Origin: Prosthecobacter debontii
GTDB taxonomy: Bacteria; Verrucomicrobiota; Verrucomicrobiia; Verrucomicrobiales; Verrucomicrobiaceae
Assembly: GCF_900167535.1 (NCBI RefSeq)
Contig: NZ_FUYE01000017.1
Span: 1-64,000 of the forward strand
Length of the DNA stretch: 64,000 nucleotides
Reading direction: 5' to 3'
Position numbers and translations under genes: made by a program
Notes under the pieces: model-generated
What the model was told of the DNA's origin: nothing
Databases searched by the model: none
The model's input: the letters and a program-made list of their open reading frames with translations, nothing else
Shown: positions 18,124 through 26,367 of the stretch, in pieces
Numbering within the stretch: position 1 is the first letter of the stretch
Layout of the letters: each line of letters opens with the position of its first letter

Positions 18124-19470
18124 TTACAGGAGATACAGAAGCGGGAAGAGGAAGATCCAGACCAGATCCACAAAGTGCCAGAACAGACCGCCGACCTCCA
18201 CCCGGTTAGCCAGGCGCTCAGGATCGTTTTTCAGCATCTTGCCGTCGAACAACAGGAAGTAAGCCAGGACGATCGCCCCTGCCACCACGTGCAGACCGTG
18301 CAGACCGGTCAGTGTGAAGTAGATGGCGTAGTAGGTGTTCAGCTTCGGCGTGTAGTTGGAGTAGAAGGCGATGTCTTTTTTCTCCAGAGTCACCGTCGGG
18401 TGGTGACCGTGGCTGTCATGGCCCTCTTCGTGAGCAGCGGCTTCGGCTTTGTGCTCACCTTCGTGGCCTCCTTCAGCTGCCGGAGGGGTCGCGCTTTCGA
18501 TGTGCAGGTAGTAGGCTTCTTTCTGGTGAGTGGCGCTCTTGAGCGGGTCACGAGTCGGGTATTTCTCTTTGAATTCCTCCTTAGCGTGGTCGCGCTGGGC
18601 GATGAAAGCCTTCTTCCAGGCTTCACCCAGATATTCGCTGCTCCAAGCGAGGGATTTTTCAGCATCGGGCACGCCGCGAGCATCCACGCCGTCCACATCG
18701 ATGGTCATCTTGTCATCCAGCAGCTTGCCTTCGACAGCGGTGCCGTCACGGAAGGTGATGCCAGTCGCGGTGTAACCGAGGATTTTGCTCGGCTTCACGT
18801 GGAAGCTGAGAGCGGAAGCCGCAGTCAGCTTGATGGAAGCGCTGTTCTTGCCTTCTTCCTTAGCTTTAGCCAGAGCATCCTGACGGAGCTTAGCAAAGGA
18901 GGCTTTATCCAGCGTGATCTCTTCACCGGACTCGGTCTTGAACTTGGGCGCCTCGCCTTCCAGATAGGGGAGGACGTAGTTCACGGGATCTGCATCCACG
19001 GCGGCGGTCTGACTGTGGACGGTGAGGTTCAGGTTAGTGGCTTCACCGAACTTGATCTCGTATCCGTGAGGCAAGTGGCCCGTGAGGAAGGTGCCATCGG
19101 TCAGCTTGACGGCATAGTGAGTGAACTTGCCGTAATACTCGTAGCTCTTGATGCCCATGAACGCCAAGGCGCAGAGAATCGTGATGGCGAGGTAGGCCCT
19201 GAACTGAGCGATCTTGCGCAGCTTCAAGTTGGCCCAAGCTAGAAGCACGGTCACGGAAGAGAAGATCAGCACCAGGGTGTTGATGAACCCGGGCATAACC
19301 TTGAGCTCATGGATCGGCCAGTGATAGTCAGCACCAACGCGCAGGAAGATGTAGGAGGAGAAAAGGCCGCCGAAAAGCATCACCTCAGAAGCGAGGAAGA
19401 GCCAGATGCCGACCTTGGCATTGTAGAGCCCTGTATCAGGGCGGGCGGTTACGGTATAAGGGATGTCCAT
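18124..19470 (-). CDS. coxC: cytochrome c oxidase subunit III with a large internal insertion
   Basis: Protein of 448 residues, against about 200 for a typical five-helix subunit III. Helices 1-3 are at about residues 20-42, 60-80 and 90-110, with family motifs [19 protein letters not shown]. Helices 4-5 are at about 378-405 and 426-447, with [13 protein letters not shown] and [17 protein letters not shown]. Between them, residues 117-370 are a soluble insertion with no hydrophobic helix. The reading frame is continuous, so this is not an assembly artefact made of two genes. Subunit III supports proton uptake and stability of subunit I. It lies 46 bases after coxA. Confidence 0.93.
   Translation of the reverse strand: MDIPYTVTARPDTGLYNAKVGIWLFLASEVMLFGGLFSSYIFLRVGADYHWPIHELKVMPGFINTLVLIFSSVTVLLAWANLKLRKIAQFRAYLAITILCALAFMGIKSYEYYGKFTHYAVKLTDGTFLTGHLPHGYEIKFGEATNLNLTVHSQTAAVDADPVNYVLPYLEGEAPKFKTESGEEITLDKASFAKLRQDALAKAKEEGKNSASIKLTAASALSFHVKPSKILGYTATGITFRDGTAVEGKLLDDKMTIDVDGVDARGVPDAEKSLAWSSEYLGEAWKKAFIAQRDHAKEEFKEKYPTRDPLKSATHQKEAYYLHIESATPPAAEGGHEGEHKAEAAAHEEGHDSHGHHPTVTLEKKDIAFYSNYTPKLNTYYAIYFTLTGLHGLHVVAGAIVLAYFLLFDGKMLKNDPERLANRVEVGGLFWHFVDLVWIFLFPLLYLL
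18361..19122 (-). other. soluble insertion domain inside oxidase subunit III
   Basis: Encodes residues 117-370 of the subunit III protein, between transmembrane helices 3 and 4. It is charged (for example [10 protein letters not shown] and [15 protein letters not shown]) and contains two similar motifs, [12 protein letters not shown] (122-133) and [12 protein letters not shown] (239-250), which hint at a duplicated small beta fold. It ends in a His- and Glu-rich stretch (residues 334-357, for example [10 protein letters not shown]) that could bind metal. Function unknown. Confidence 0.75.
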
Positions 19471-19516
19471 TGCGAAAAGATGCTCAGTGTTGAGGTCTCA
19501 AAAGGCCGGTTGGTGA

Positions 19517-21472
19517 TCAATGATGAGCGGCAGGGGCGGGAGTGGGAGCCGCAGGAACGGGGGCTGCCTTACCGGGCTCGATTTCCCACTGTGGGAAGTA
19601 ATCCTGGTTGCAACCGGGGACGCTGTATTCATAAGGACCGCGGACCACGACAGGCTCAAAGGTGAAGTTACCGTGAGGAGGCGGGGTTGGGGTGGCCCAC
19701 TCCAGGGTGGTGCAATGCCAAGGGTTGTCGCTGTTGGTCTTCTTACCGCCTTTGATGCTGAGGAAGACATTCAGGATGAAAGGCACCTGACCGAGAGCGA
19801 GGATGAAAGCACCGACAGACATCAGGACGTTCAGGCCCAGAAGGTTATTGGGCACATCCATGCCGAAGAGACCGAAGACATTGTGAGTCAGCTCAGTCAC
19901 CCAGTTGGAGGCGCTGCTGGTCTGCTCGAAGTATTTACCACCGTCATACCAGCGGCGGTGGAAGCCTCCGAGACCCTGGATGAACATCGGAGCGAAGATG
20001 AGGTTCATGCCCAGCAGGGAAGGCCAGAAGTGCAGCTTGCCGAGGAAGTCACTCATCTTACGGCCTGTGATCTTCGGATACCAGTGATACACACCGGCGA
20101 AGAGGGCGAAGATGGTGCCCGGAGCCACCACGTAGTGGAAGTGACCGATGACGTAGTACGTATCGTGCAGAGCCAAGTCAATGAAGGTGAAGGCCAGAGG
20201 CAGACCGGTCAGACCGCCGATACCGAACATCGGCAGGAAAGCGGAGGCGAACATCATCTGCGGGGTGAAGCGGATGGAACCACCCCAGAGAGAGATCATC
20301 AGACCGGTAAGAAGGATCACGGAAGGCACGGAAATGAGCACCGTGGTGATCTGGAAGTAGGTGGACATCATCGTGCCCATGCCGGTGAGATACATGTGGT
20401 GAGCCCAGACCAGGAAGCTGAGGAAACCGAGGGTCAGAGCGGCGTAAACCATGGACTTGTAACCCCACAGCGGACGGCGGGTATTGGCCGGAATGACGTC
20501 GGAAAGGATGGCGAAGGCCGGAAGGATCAACACATACACCTCAGGGTGAGCCAGGAACCAGAACAAGTGCTGATAGAGCAGCGGGCTACCACCACCGGAG
20601 ATGTCCAGGTGCTGACCACCTTCCATCAGGCCGGTTGGCAGGAAGAAGCTGGCGCCGAAAACACGGTCCACGAGCTGAAGCAGAGCGGCCACTTCGAGAG
20701 GAGGGAAGGCCAGAAGCAGCAGGAAGCTGGTGACGAACATGGCCCAGCAGAAGAAAGGCATACGCATCCAGCTCATGCCTTTGGCGCGGAGGTTGATGAT
20801 CGTGGTGATCACGTTCACCGAACCGAGGAGGGAGGCGGAAATGTTAAACACCATCGCGGTGAGCCACCAAGTGTGACCGTGGGCCCAGACGTTGCTCACG
20901 GCCAGGGTGGTGGTGGAAGCCAGAGGCGAATACATCGTCCAACCCGTCTGCACAGGACCCGTGCCGACGAAGAAGCTGTAAAGCATGAGCACGCCGCTGA
21001 CGAAGAACAGCCAGAAGCTCCACATGTTCAGTTTCGGGAAGGCCATATCAATGGTCCCGATCTGAAGGGGCATGACGAAGTTCACGAAACCGGCGAAACC
21101 GAGAGGCACAATGCCCAGGAACACCATGATGGTGCCGTGCATGGCGCCGAGCATGTTGTAGAGCTCACCATTGACGATGCCCCCAGGAGCCCAGCGGCCG
21201 ATCGTCTCATGGAACAGCCAACCGATGCCTGGCAGACCTTCTACAAACTGAAGCCCTGGAACAGGCTGACCTGGGAAGGCGATGCTCCAACGCATGAGCA
21301 ACATCAGGAAGAAGCCCAGCAGGAGGAAAAGCAGACCGCTCAAAGCATACTGAATGCCGATGACCTTGTGGTCACAGGAGAAGATATACTTGCCGATAAA
21401 TCCCGGCTCGTGGTGGTCATGCGCATGATCGGCTCCGTGGGAGTGATCGTGAGTAGTGGCTGCGGCGCTCAT
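19517..21472 (-). CDS. coxA: cytochrome c oxidase subunit I (aa3 type)
   Basis: Catalytic subunit of 651 residues. Visible ligands are His112 (low-spin haem, MLGAMHGTIMVF), His309 with Glu311 and cross-linked Tyr313 (FLAHPEVYVLIL), CuB His358-His359 (VWAHHMY), and His444/His446 (YYVIGHFHYV). The D-channel Asp is present in IDMAFPKLN, and Glu311 makes this an A1-type enzyme. The K-channel Lys expected in the I-A-x-P-T-G-x-K motif is Leu387 here (SVPSVILLTG). An extended His-rich N-terminus and a Pro/Ala-rich C-terminus flank the core. Haem A comes from ctaA/ctaB downstream. It begins about 240 bases after the cytochrome c gene, a gap containing a strong hairpin. Confidence 0.97.
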   Translation of the reverse strand: MSAAATTHDHSHGADHAHDHHEPGFIGKYIFSCDHKVIGIQYALSGLLFLLLGFFLMLLMRWSIAFPGQPVPGLQFVEGLPGIGWLFHETIGRWAPGGIVNGELYNMLGAMHGTIMVFLGIVPLGFAGFVNFVMPLQIGTIDMAFPKLNMWSFWLFFVSGVLMLYSFFVGTGPVQTGWTMYSPLASTTTLAVSNVWAHGHTWWLTAMVFNISASLLGSVNVITTIINLRAKGMSWMRMPFFCWAMFVTSFLLLLAFPPLEVAALLQLVDRVFGASFFLPTGLMEGGQHLDISGGGSPLLYQHLFWFLAHPEVYVLILPAFAILSDVIPANTRRPLWGYKSMVYAALTLGFLSFLVWAHHMYLTGMGTMMSTYFQITTVLISVPSVILLTGLMISLWGGSIRFTPQMMFASAFLPMFGIGGLTGLPLAFTFIDLALHDTYYVIGHFHYVVAPGTIFALFAGVYHWYPKITGRKMSDFLGKLHFWPSLLGMNLIFAPMFIQGLGGFHRRWYDGGKYFEQTSSASNWVTELTHNVFGLFGMDVPNNLLGLNVLMSVGAFILALGQVPFILNVFLSIKGGKKTNSDNPWHCTTLEWATPTPPPHGNFTFEPVVVRGPYEYSVPGCNQDYFPQWEIEPGKAAPVPAAPTPAPAAHH

Positions 21473-21601
21473 AGGAAGAAGGAAGGAACCAAAGATACGG
21501 GATGGTCGTGGGGGGACGATCAGTGAGACTGCTTGAAATGGAGAGGGTCCGACAGAAAACCTGACTCGGAAGAAGAGCTCAGGCCGGTCGAACCTTGGGA
21601 T

Positions 21602-21622
21602 GCAGCGTGGAGCCCACGCTGC
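21602..21622. other. perfect hairpin between cytochrome c and coxA genes
   Basis: A 9-bp perfect stem (GCAGCGTGG/CCACGCTGC) with a 3-base loop, in a 243-base gap. No T-run follows on either strand, so it is more likely an RNA stability or processing element separating the actEF/ccoNO part from the cox part of the operon than a true terminator. The rest of the gap shows no convincing gene. Confidence 0.5.
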
Positions 21623-21715
21623 GATGGCTTAGGCCACACCTTTTCCGAGACTGCCTGAGGAGTCTGGCCAGAGAAGGGTTGCCATGGGGAAAACATGAAA
21701 GGGGGAATCGCGAAA

Positions 21716-22441
21716 TTACTTGGCCGCTGGAGCTGTGGCACCAGGACCGGCAGGAATGTCGCCAGGAACGTCTTTGTCTTTGAAAGCGTCAAGCTCAGCC
21801 ATGGTCCACTGAGTGGCACGCTTTTCATCCGCGCGAACTTTCTCCACCATCTCTTTGGTGACCATGTGGGCTTCGTTGCCCCAGTTGTTACGGATGTAGG
21901 TCAGCACGTTGGCGAGGTCTCCGGAGGACATGCCTGCACCGAAGGGCTGCATGCCGCCAGGGAAGTTGTAGTTCTGGCCTTTCACGGTCACCTGACCGGT
22001 CAAACCGTGCTGGACGACGCGGATGAGGCGCTCGGTGCCGCCGGTCACCCACTCGGAACCTGCCAGAGGAGGATATTGGCCAGGAATGCCCATCCCACTG
22101 CCCTGGTGGCAACCACCACAGACAGCGTAACCGCTGGCACCTTTTTTCATGGCGACCTGGAAGGGATCAGCCGCGACGTCACCACCGGGGCCTTTCGGAC
22201 GTGGGTCACCACCGCTCACCGTTTTCGTGGCAAAGGGATTGCTGACGTCGAATTTGAAACCACCGGTCATCGGGCCGAGCTGGCCACCAGCGATGATGGC
22301 GACGACCATGAACAGGAAAAGCACCCACATAGGGGCAGGTTCACGGCCTGGCTCAAGGTCGGCCTTTTCACGCTTCACGGCGGCGTGAAGACGGTCGAGG
22401 TCGTTGCTGTCAGGGTTAGGAAAGGAGGAGGGAGCGCTCAT
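21716..22441 (-). CDS. membrane-anchored mono-haem cytochrome c
   Basis: Protein of 241 residues with one N-terminal transmembrane helix (residues 39-57, WVLFLFMVVAIIAGG) and one class I cytochrome c domain (CGGCH near residues 108-112; a likely Met ligand in FPGGMQPFGAGM). The C-terminal 50 residues are charged and end in Pro/Ala. It follows ccoO with a 27-base gap. It could take the place of CcoP or act as electron donor to the CuA centre of the aa3 oxidase encoded next. It is not a di-haem CcoP. Confidence 0.88.
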   Translation of the reverse strand: MSAPSSFPNPDSNDLDRLHAAVKREKADLEPGREPAPMWVLFLFMVVAIIAGGQLGPMTGGFKFDVSNPFATKTVSGGDPRPKGPGGDVAADPFQVAMKKGASGYAVCGGCHQGSGMGIPGQYPPLAGSEWVTGGTERLIRVVQHGLTGQVTVKGQNYNFPGGMQPFGAGMSSGDLANVLTYIRNNWGNEAHMVTKEMVEKVRADEKRATQWTMAELDAFKDKDVPGDIPAGPGATAPAAK

Positions 22442-22468
22442 GGGCGGGGTCGCAAGTGATCCAGGGGG

Positions 22469-23161
22469 TTACTTCTTGGCGGCATCGGCGGCCGGAGCGG
22501 CAGCGACTGCGGCGGACTCACCAGGGACGGGATAATCTTTTTTCAGGGAGAGCAGGTAGTTCACCAGGTTCTCTGCTTCAGGGGTCGGGATGACTTCGTA
22601 GCCTTCTTTCACCTTGAACTTCTTGGGCAGTTTAAGAGCCTTATCGGAGACGGGACCCTGAGCTAGGCGCACCTGATAAAGGTGAGCGAAGGAAGGCATG
22701 TTGGACCAGTCGTGACGAGACTTCGGTGCAAAAAGCATCTGATGGATCTCCTCACGGCTTGGGGCGCGCCAGCCATAGTTGGCGAGGTCAGGACCGTTAC
22801 GCTGCACACCGAGGTAAGCGTAAGGCTCACCTAAATAGTCCAGAAGGGTGTTGGAGCGGACAGGAGTAGCTGGGCGGGCCTCCTGATCTTGACCCCAACC
22901 TTTACGCCAGCCATCGAGGGCGAGCTGAGTGGGGCGGATCATCTGCGTGTGGCACTGAGCGCAACCTTCACGGGCATAGACGAGCTGGCCTTGGCGGTTG
23001 ATCGGAGCCTGCGGATATTGACCTTCGATGCCATCGGCATCTTTGTCATAGGTCAGGGGTTGCAGCGCTTGGTATTTGATCGCCGGAACGACAATCAAGC
23101 AGAGCCAGGGAAGACCAAAGCTGGCGACAAGGGCGAGAATAAACGTGCGGAACTGGCTCAT
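22469..23161 (-). CDS. ccoO: cbb3-type oxidase subunit II-like cytochrome c (CcoO)
   Basis: Protein of 230 residues with one N-terminal helix and a single haem c site in the CcoO-specific context REGCAQCHTQMIRPTQ (canonical: REGCYNCHSQMIRPxR). The downstream motif GPDLANYGWR also fits. Its start overlaps the ccoN-like stop by 4 bases (ATGA), indicating translational coupling. In cbb3 oxidases CcoO passes electrons to CcoN; here the CcoN homologue lacks key ligands, so CcoO may deliver electrons elsewhere, for example to the cytochrome encoded next. Confidence 0.9.
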   Translation of the reverse strand: MSQFRTFILALVASFGLPWLCLIVVPAIKYQALQPLTYDKDADGIEGQYPQAPINRQGQLVYAREGCAQCHTQMIRPTQLALDGWRKGWGQDQEARPATPVRSNTLLDYLGEPYAYLGVQRNGPDLANYGWRAPSREEIHQMLFAPKSRHDWSNMPSFAHLYQVRLAQGPVSDKALKLPKKFKVKEGYEVIPTPEAENLVNYLLSLKKDYPVPGESAAVAAAPAADAAKK

Positions 23162-24636
23162 GCGTGGGCGGCGTGGGGAAGGGCTTCTTCGTGATCATGC
23201 TCAAGCAGTGTCGGAGAGGAACTGCGGCGGCCAAGACCGGCCACCATGAGCATGAGATGGATCAGGAACCAAACATTGGACCAAGTGATCAGCGCCCAGG
23301 AGATGGCACGAGCGATGATGTAAGGACGCAGGTTCAGGGCGAGCTGCATGAAATCTTGATCCCACATTTCAGGGGAATTGAGATCACCACCTTGCTGGGC
23401 ACCGGCTACAAGGCTGGTCACGACGATGGCACCGATGCCGTAAACGGAGAACCAGAAGTGGTTGCGGATGAGGCGGACGGAGAGCCACTCACAACCGGTC
23501 AGACGAGGAACGATGTAGTAGATGGCACCAAAGACCGTCATGCTGAAGAAGCCGTAAACCGCCACGATCTGGAAACCATACCAGGCCTGGGTGAACTGAA
23601 GGGTGGCTCCAGTGGAGAAGTTGGAAAGCAGGGCCAGGATCGCACCGCTGACCGGGTAGAACAAAGCTCCGAAGAAAACGAAGCGCAGGGTCGGGCTGGA
23701 GGCCACGAGGTTATGCTTGCCCAGGGTGGTGAGGTGATGGTTCAGGCCCACGACACCGACAGGAATCAGGAGAAGCACGGCGGCTGCGGCACCCACAGCA
23801 GGCATCCAGGCAGGCAACGGGCCACCCATGTAATGCTGCATACCGGTCCAACCCCCGAGAACAGCCAGGAGCCAGAAACCGATCTGGGAGAGCTGGGAAC
23901 TGGCAACAGGTTGGCCGGTGATTTTCGGAATGAAGTAGTAGGCAGCACCCAGAGCAACAGGGGTGAAGAACAGCAGAATCGCGGTGTGCACATACCAAGC
24001 GTTGATCCCAGCACCCAGAGCGCCAAGACCTGGCAGGCAGTGGAGGGACACATTGGCGGTGATGAAAATCCAAGGGAACCAGAAACAGGCTGCCAGGATA
24101 TACCAGGAGCTGACCATGAAACCTTCAGGACGGAAGGAGCGGCCAAACATGAACACCATTGGCCAAGCGTAGGCGAGGAAGCTGATCAGAAGCACCGGCC
24201 AGACGAAGGCGGGCATTTCCAGCCATTCCATGGAGGTGCTGCGGCCCAGAAGGATGGCCAGCAGACCGACGGTCACGGCAATGTTCCAGAACACACCGGC
24301 CACATAGAGGACGCTCTTGCCAGTGCGGAGTTCCTGTCCGGAGCGGCGTGCCATGAGCCAGAGCATGACGCCGAGACCTGCCTGCACCCCCCAACCATAA
24401 ACGAGGGCGTTGAGGTGAGTGGGCTGAAGGCGTCCGTATTGGAGAACGCTGCAAGCACCAAGGAAATCAGGAGCGAATTGCTTAATGGCTGCCAGAACGC
24501 CCAGGATGGTGGACGCCATGAGCCAGAAGGCCCCGTTGAGGAAGAGGAAGAGCACCGGGCCCTTAACCGACTTGTCGATCGCTGCGCGACGCAGGTTGTC
24601 GGCCTGGGTGTCCGGGGATGCTGAGGTGGTCTGCAT
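23158..24636 (-). CDS. cbb3-type subunit I homologue lacking most active-site ligands
   Basis: Twelve-helix-type membrane protein of 492 residues, clearly homologous to CcoN (YGRLQPTHLNA, YVHTAILLFF, MTVFGAIYYIVPRL). His74 (low-spin haem) and His217 (CuB) are kept. By an ungapped eye alignment with CcoN, the CuB His pair is Gln267-His268, the cross-linked Tyr is Gly261, and the HxH motif on helix X that binds both haems is Phe355-Gln-Ile357. A His-His pair at 300-301 lies in a different helix. An active haem-copper centre is therefore unlikely. It is coupled to ccoO and preceded by actE/actF. It is probably a structural or electron-transfer subunit; other interpretations would need ligands from elsewhere. 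Confidence 0.88.
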   Translation of the reverse strand: MQTTSASPDTQADNLRRAAIDKSVKGPVLFLFLNGAFWLMASTILGVLAAIKQFAPDFLGACSVLQYGRLQPTHLNALVYGWGVQAGLGVMLWLMARRSGQELRTGKSVLYVAGVFWNIAVTVGLLAILLGRSTSMEWLEMPAFVWPVLLISFLAYAWPMVFMFGRSFRPEGFMVSSWYILAACFWFPWIFITANVSLHCLPGLGALGAGINAWYVHTAILLFFTPVALGAAYYFIPKITGQPVASSQLSQIGFWLLAVLGGWTGMQHYMGGPLPAWMPAVGAAAAVLLLIPVGVVGLNHHLTTLGKHNLVASSPTLRFVFFGALFYPVSGAILALLSNFSTGATLQFTQAWYGFQIVAVYGFFSMTVFGAIYYIVPRLTGCEWLSVRLIRNHFWFSVYGIGAIVVTSLVAGAQQGGDLNSPEMWDQDFMQLALNLRPYIIARAISWALITWSNVWFLIHLMLMVAGLGRRSSSPTLLEHDHEEALPHAAHA

Positions 24637-24656
24637 AGATTCCAGTGGGCAAAAAA

Positions 24657-25037
24657 TCAGTTCGCTGGGGGAGGGGTAGCGGGAGCAGCAGGGGCTGCTT
24701 CCGGGGCCGGAGCGGCGGCCTGCTTGAGCTGGGTTGGAGAACCGGGCACCACTTGTGTGCTGGCGGCGGCAGGCTTGGCCTTCAAGGCTTCCATCGTCTT
24801 AGTGAAGATGGCAGCTTTCTTGGCAGGATCATTGAGACCCATCTTAGCGACGATCTCGTTCTGAGCCTTGAGGATTTCTTCTTTGTTCTCGAGACGCACG
24901 GAGGCACGTGGGTCCTCTGCGCCAGGATGGGCGAAGAGACTCTGAATCACAAAGTAAAGAACAGCAAAGCTGAGGAAAGCGCCCAGAACCCAGAGGAAGG
25001 TGGCGCCAGCTTTCGAAGATGGAGCGGTCGAAGACAT
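24657..25037 (-). CDS. small membrane-anchored protein between actF and ccoN-like genes
   Basis: A 126-residue protein with one transmembrane helix (residues 12-34), a conserved-looking soluble helix (RASVRLENKEEILKAQNEIV) and a low-complexity Pro/Ala tail. It starts 9 bases after actF and ends 20 bases before the ccoN-like gene. Small single-helix proteins often accompany alternative complex III genes, so it is probably an accessory subunit. No named family recognised. Confidence 0.7.
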   Translation of the reverse strand: MSSTAPSSKAGATFLWVLGAFLSFAVLYFVIQSLFAHPGAEDPRASVRLENKEEILKAQNEIVAKMGLNDPAKKAAIFTKTMEALKAKPAAASTQVVPGSPTQLKQAAAPAPEAAPAAPATPPPAN

Positions 25038-25046
25038 GAAAGGGAA

Positions 25047-26348
25047 TCAGTTGATAACGTTGGCGGATTCCAGCAGGCGAGGGTCGCGGCAGGGATACAG
25101 GCTGTTACGGGAGAGGCTGCGCAGGAAGAGGAAGCCGACGGTGCCGACCACAGCAGCCAGAGCCACCACATCACCCACCCAGGCACCACTGACCCACCAG
25201 CCGAGGCCGAGGGAAGGGCCACGCTCAGGGATCACGTTCCAGTAGATGTCCACCATGTGCATGAAGATGACCCAGAGACAGATGGCGCACATCACGATGG
25301 GGTTCTTCTTGCGAGGCTGAGAAAGCAGGACCACGAACGGAGCGATGAAGTGGCCGATCACGATGAAGATCGACACCCAGCGCCAGCCTTCCGTGTTACG
25401 GGTGAGGTAGAAGCGGGTTTCTTCCGTGATGTTGGCATACCAGATCAGGAAGTATTGGCTGAAGGCGATGTAAGCCCAGAAGACCGTGAAGGCGAACAGC
25501 AGCTTACCCATCAGGTGGTAGTGCTCTTGAGTGACCACCTGCTTCAGGTAGCCGAGGCTCTTCAACCAAGTGACGAGCAGGATCGTGAGGGCCATGGAGG
25601 ACCAGGCGCAACCCGCAAAGATGTAAACACCCCACATCGTGGAGAACCAAGCGTAATCCAGGGTCATGATCCAGTCCACCGCGGCAAAGGTGACGGTCAG
25701 GGCAAAGAACAGCAGCCAGCGGCAGGAGAACTGACGGGCCTTGATGGTATGCTTGATGTCACCATCCATATCCTGTTTCACCGACTTGCTGCGCAGGGTG
25801 CGAGCAATGTGCCAGAGGACGAAGAAATAGAACGCAAAACGGAAATACCAGCCGTTGATGTTCAAGTAGCCGAACTTGCTCACCAGGACGTGCAGGTGGC
25901 CGTTGGATTCGGACATGTGGTGCAGCGCATCTTTGACCGTCTGACCCGCTTCGTGAGCGTGATGAGCAGCCTCGCGGTGGTGGTTCATCCACTCATAGAG
26001 GTGAGTCTGCACACTTGGGATCAGCAGGGGAGCGCCGAGGATCGCCAAGGGCAAGATCATGTTGGCCAATTGCTCCCACAGGCGGCGGATGGCCACACCC
26101 CAGCCGGAGTTGGAGGCGCTATGAAGCAAGATCCAGAAGCAGCCACCGCAGATGAAGGTGAAGGCGAAGAAGAAGGCAAACAACCAGCTGTAAGCAAAGG
26201 TGTCTGGATGGGTGAAGAAGAAGTAAACGGAACCGAGAATGCCGAGTAAACCGGCAGTGCCAAAAGCGCCGATAAGCTTTCCGCCTTTGGCTGGTTCGAA
26301 TTTCTCACCGCCCTGGGGCAGATCGTTGAATGTGACGTGGTGACTCAT
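25047..26348 (-). CDS. actF: alternative complex III membrane subunit ActF
   Basis: Integral membrane protein of 433 residues with about ten helices, of the NrfD/PsrC-like ActC/ActF group. The N-terminal cytoplasmic segment, the HSASNSGWGVAIRR motif after helix 2, and WLKSLGYLKQVVTQEHYHLMGKLLFAFTVFWAYIAFSQYFLIWYANI (key residues: HYH, FW-YI-FSQ, WYAN) are typical of ActF. In ACIII, ActF is the second membrane subunit, thought to carry a proton path, while ActC binds quinol with ActB. Here ActC and ActB are not encoded nearby. It follows actE with a 19-base gap. Confidence 0.9.
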   Translation of the reverse strand: MSHHVTFNDLPQGGEKFEPAKGGKLIGAFGTAGLLGILGSVYFFFTHPDTFAYSWLFAFFFAFTFICGGCFWILLHSASNSGWGVAIRRLWEQLANMILPLAILGAPLLIPSVQTHLYEWMNHHREAAHHAHEAGQTVKDALHHMSESNGHLHVLVSKFGYLNINGWYFRFAFYFFVLWHIARTLRSKSVKQDMDGDIKHTIKARQFSCRWLLFFALTVTFAAVDWIMTLDYAWFSTMWGVYIFAGCAWSSMALTILLVTWLKSLGYLKQVVTQEHYHLMGKLLFAFTVFWAYIAFSQYFLIWYANITEETRFYLTRNTEGWRWVSIFIVIGHFIAPFVVLLSQPRKKNPIVMCAICLWVIFMHMVDIYWNVIPERGPSLGLGWWVSGAWVGDVVALAAVVGTVGFLFLRSLSRNSLYPCRDPRLLESANVIN

Positions 26349-26367
26349 GCCTTGGAAATGCCTTCTT

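Noticed and set aside
19520..21526. 668-residue open frame on the plus strand opposite coxA
   Set aside because: It is the antisense shadow of a certain coxA gene; the translation is Glu/Gly/His-rich low-complexity sequence with no domain, typical of the mirror frame of a GC-rich membrane protein gene.
21520..21828. 102-residue frame in the coxA-cytochrome gap
   Set aside because: It overlaps the end of the cytochrome gene in another frame and lacks any domain or helix.
23164..24624. 486-residue open frame opposite the ccoN-like gene
   Set aside because: Antisense shadow; charged, repetitive composition and no recognisable fold.
24645..26249. 534-residue open frame opposite actF
   Set aside because: Antisense shadow of a clear membrane protein gene; no start signal or domain.
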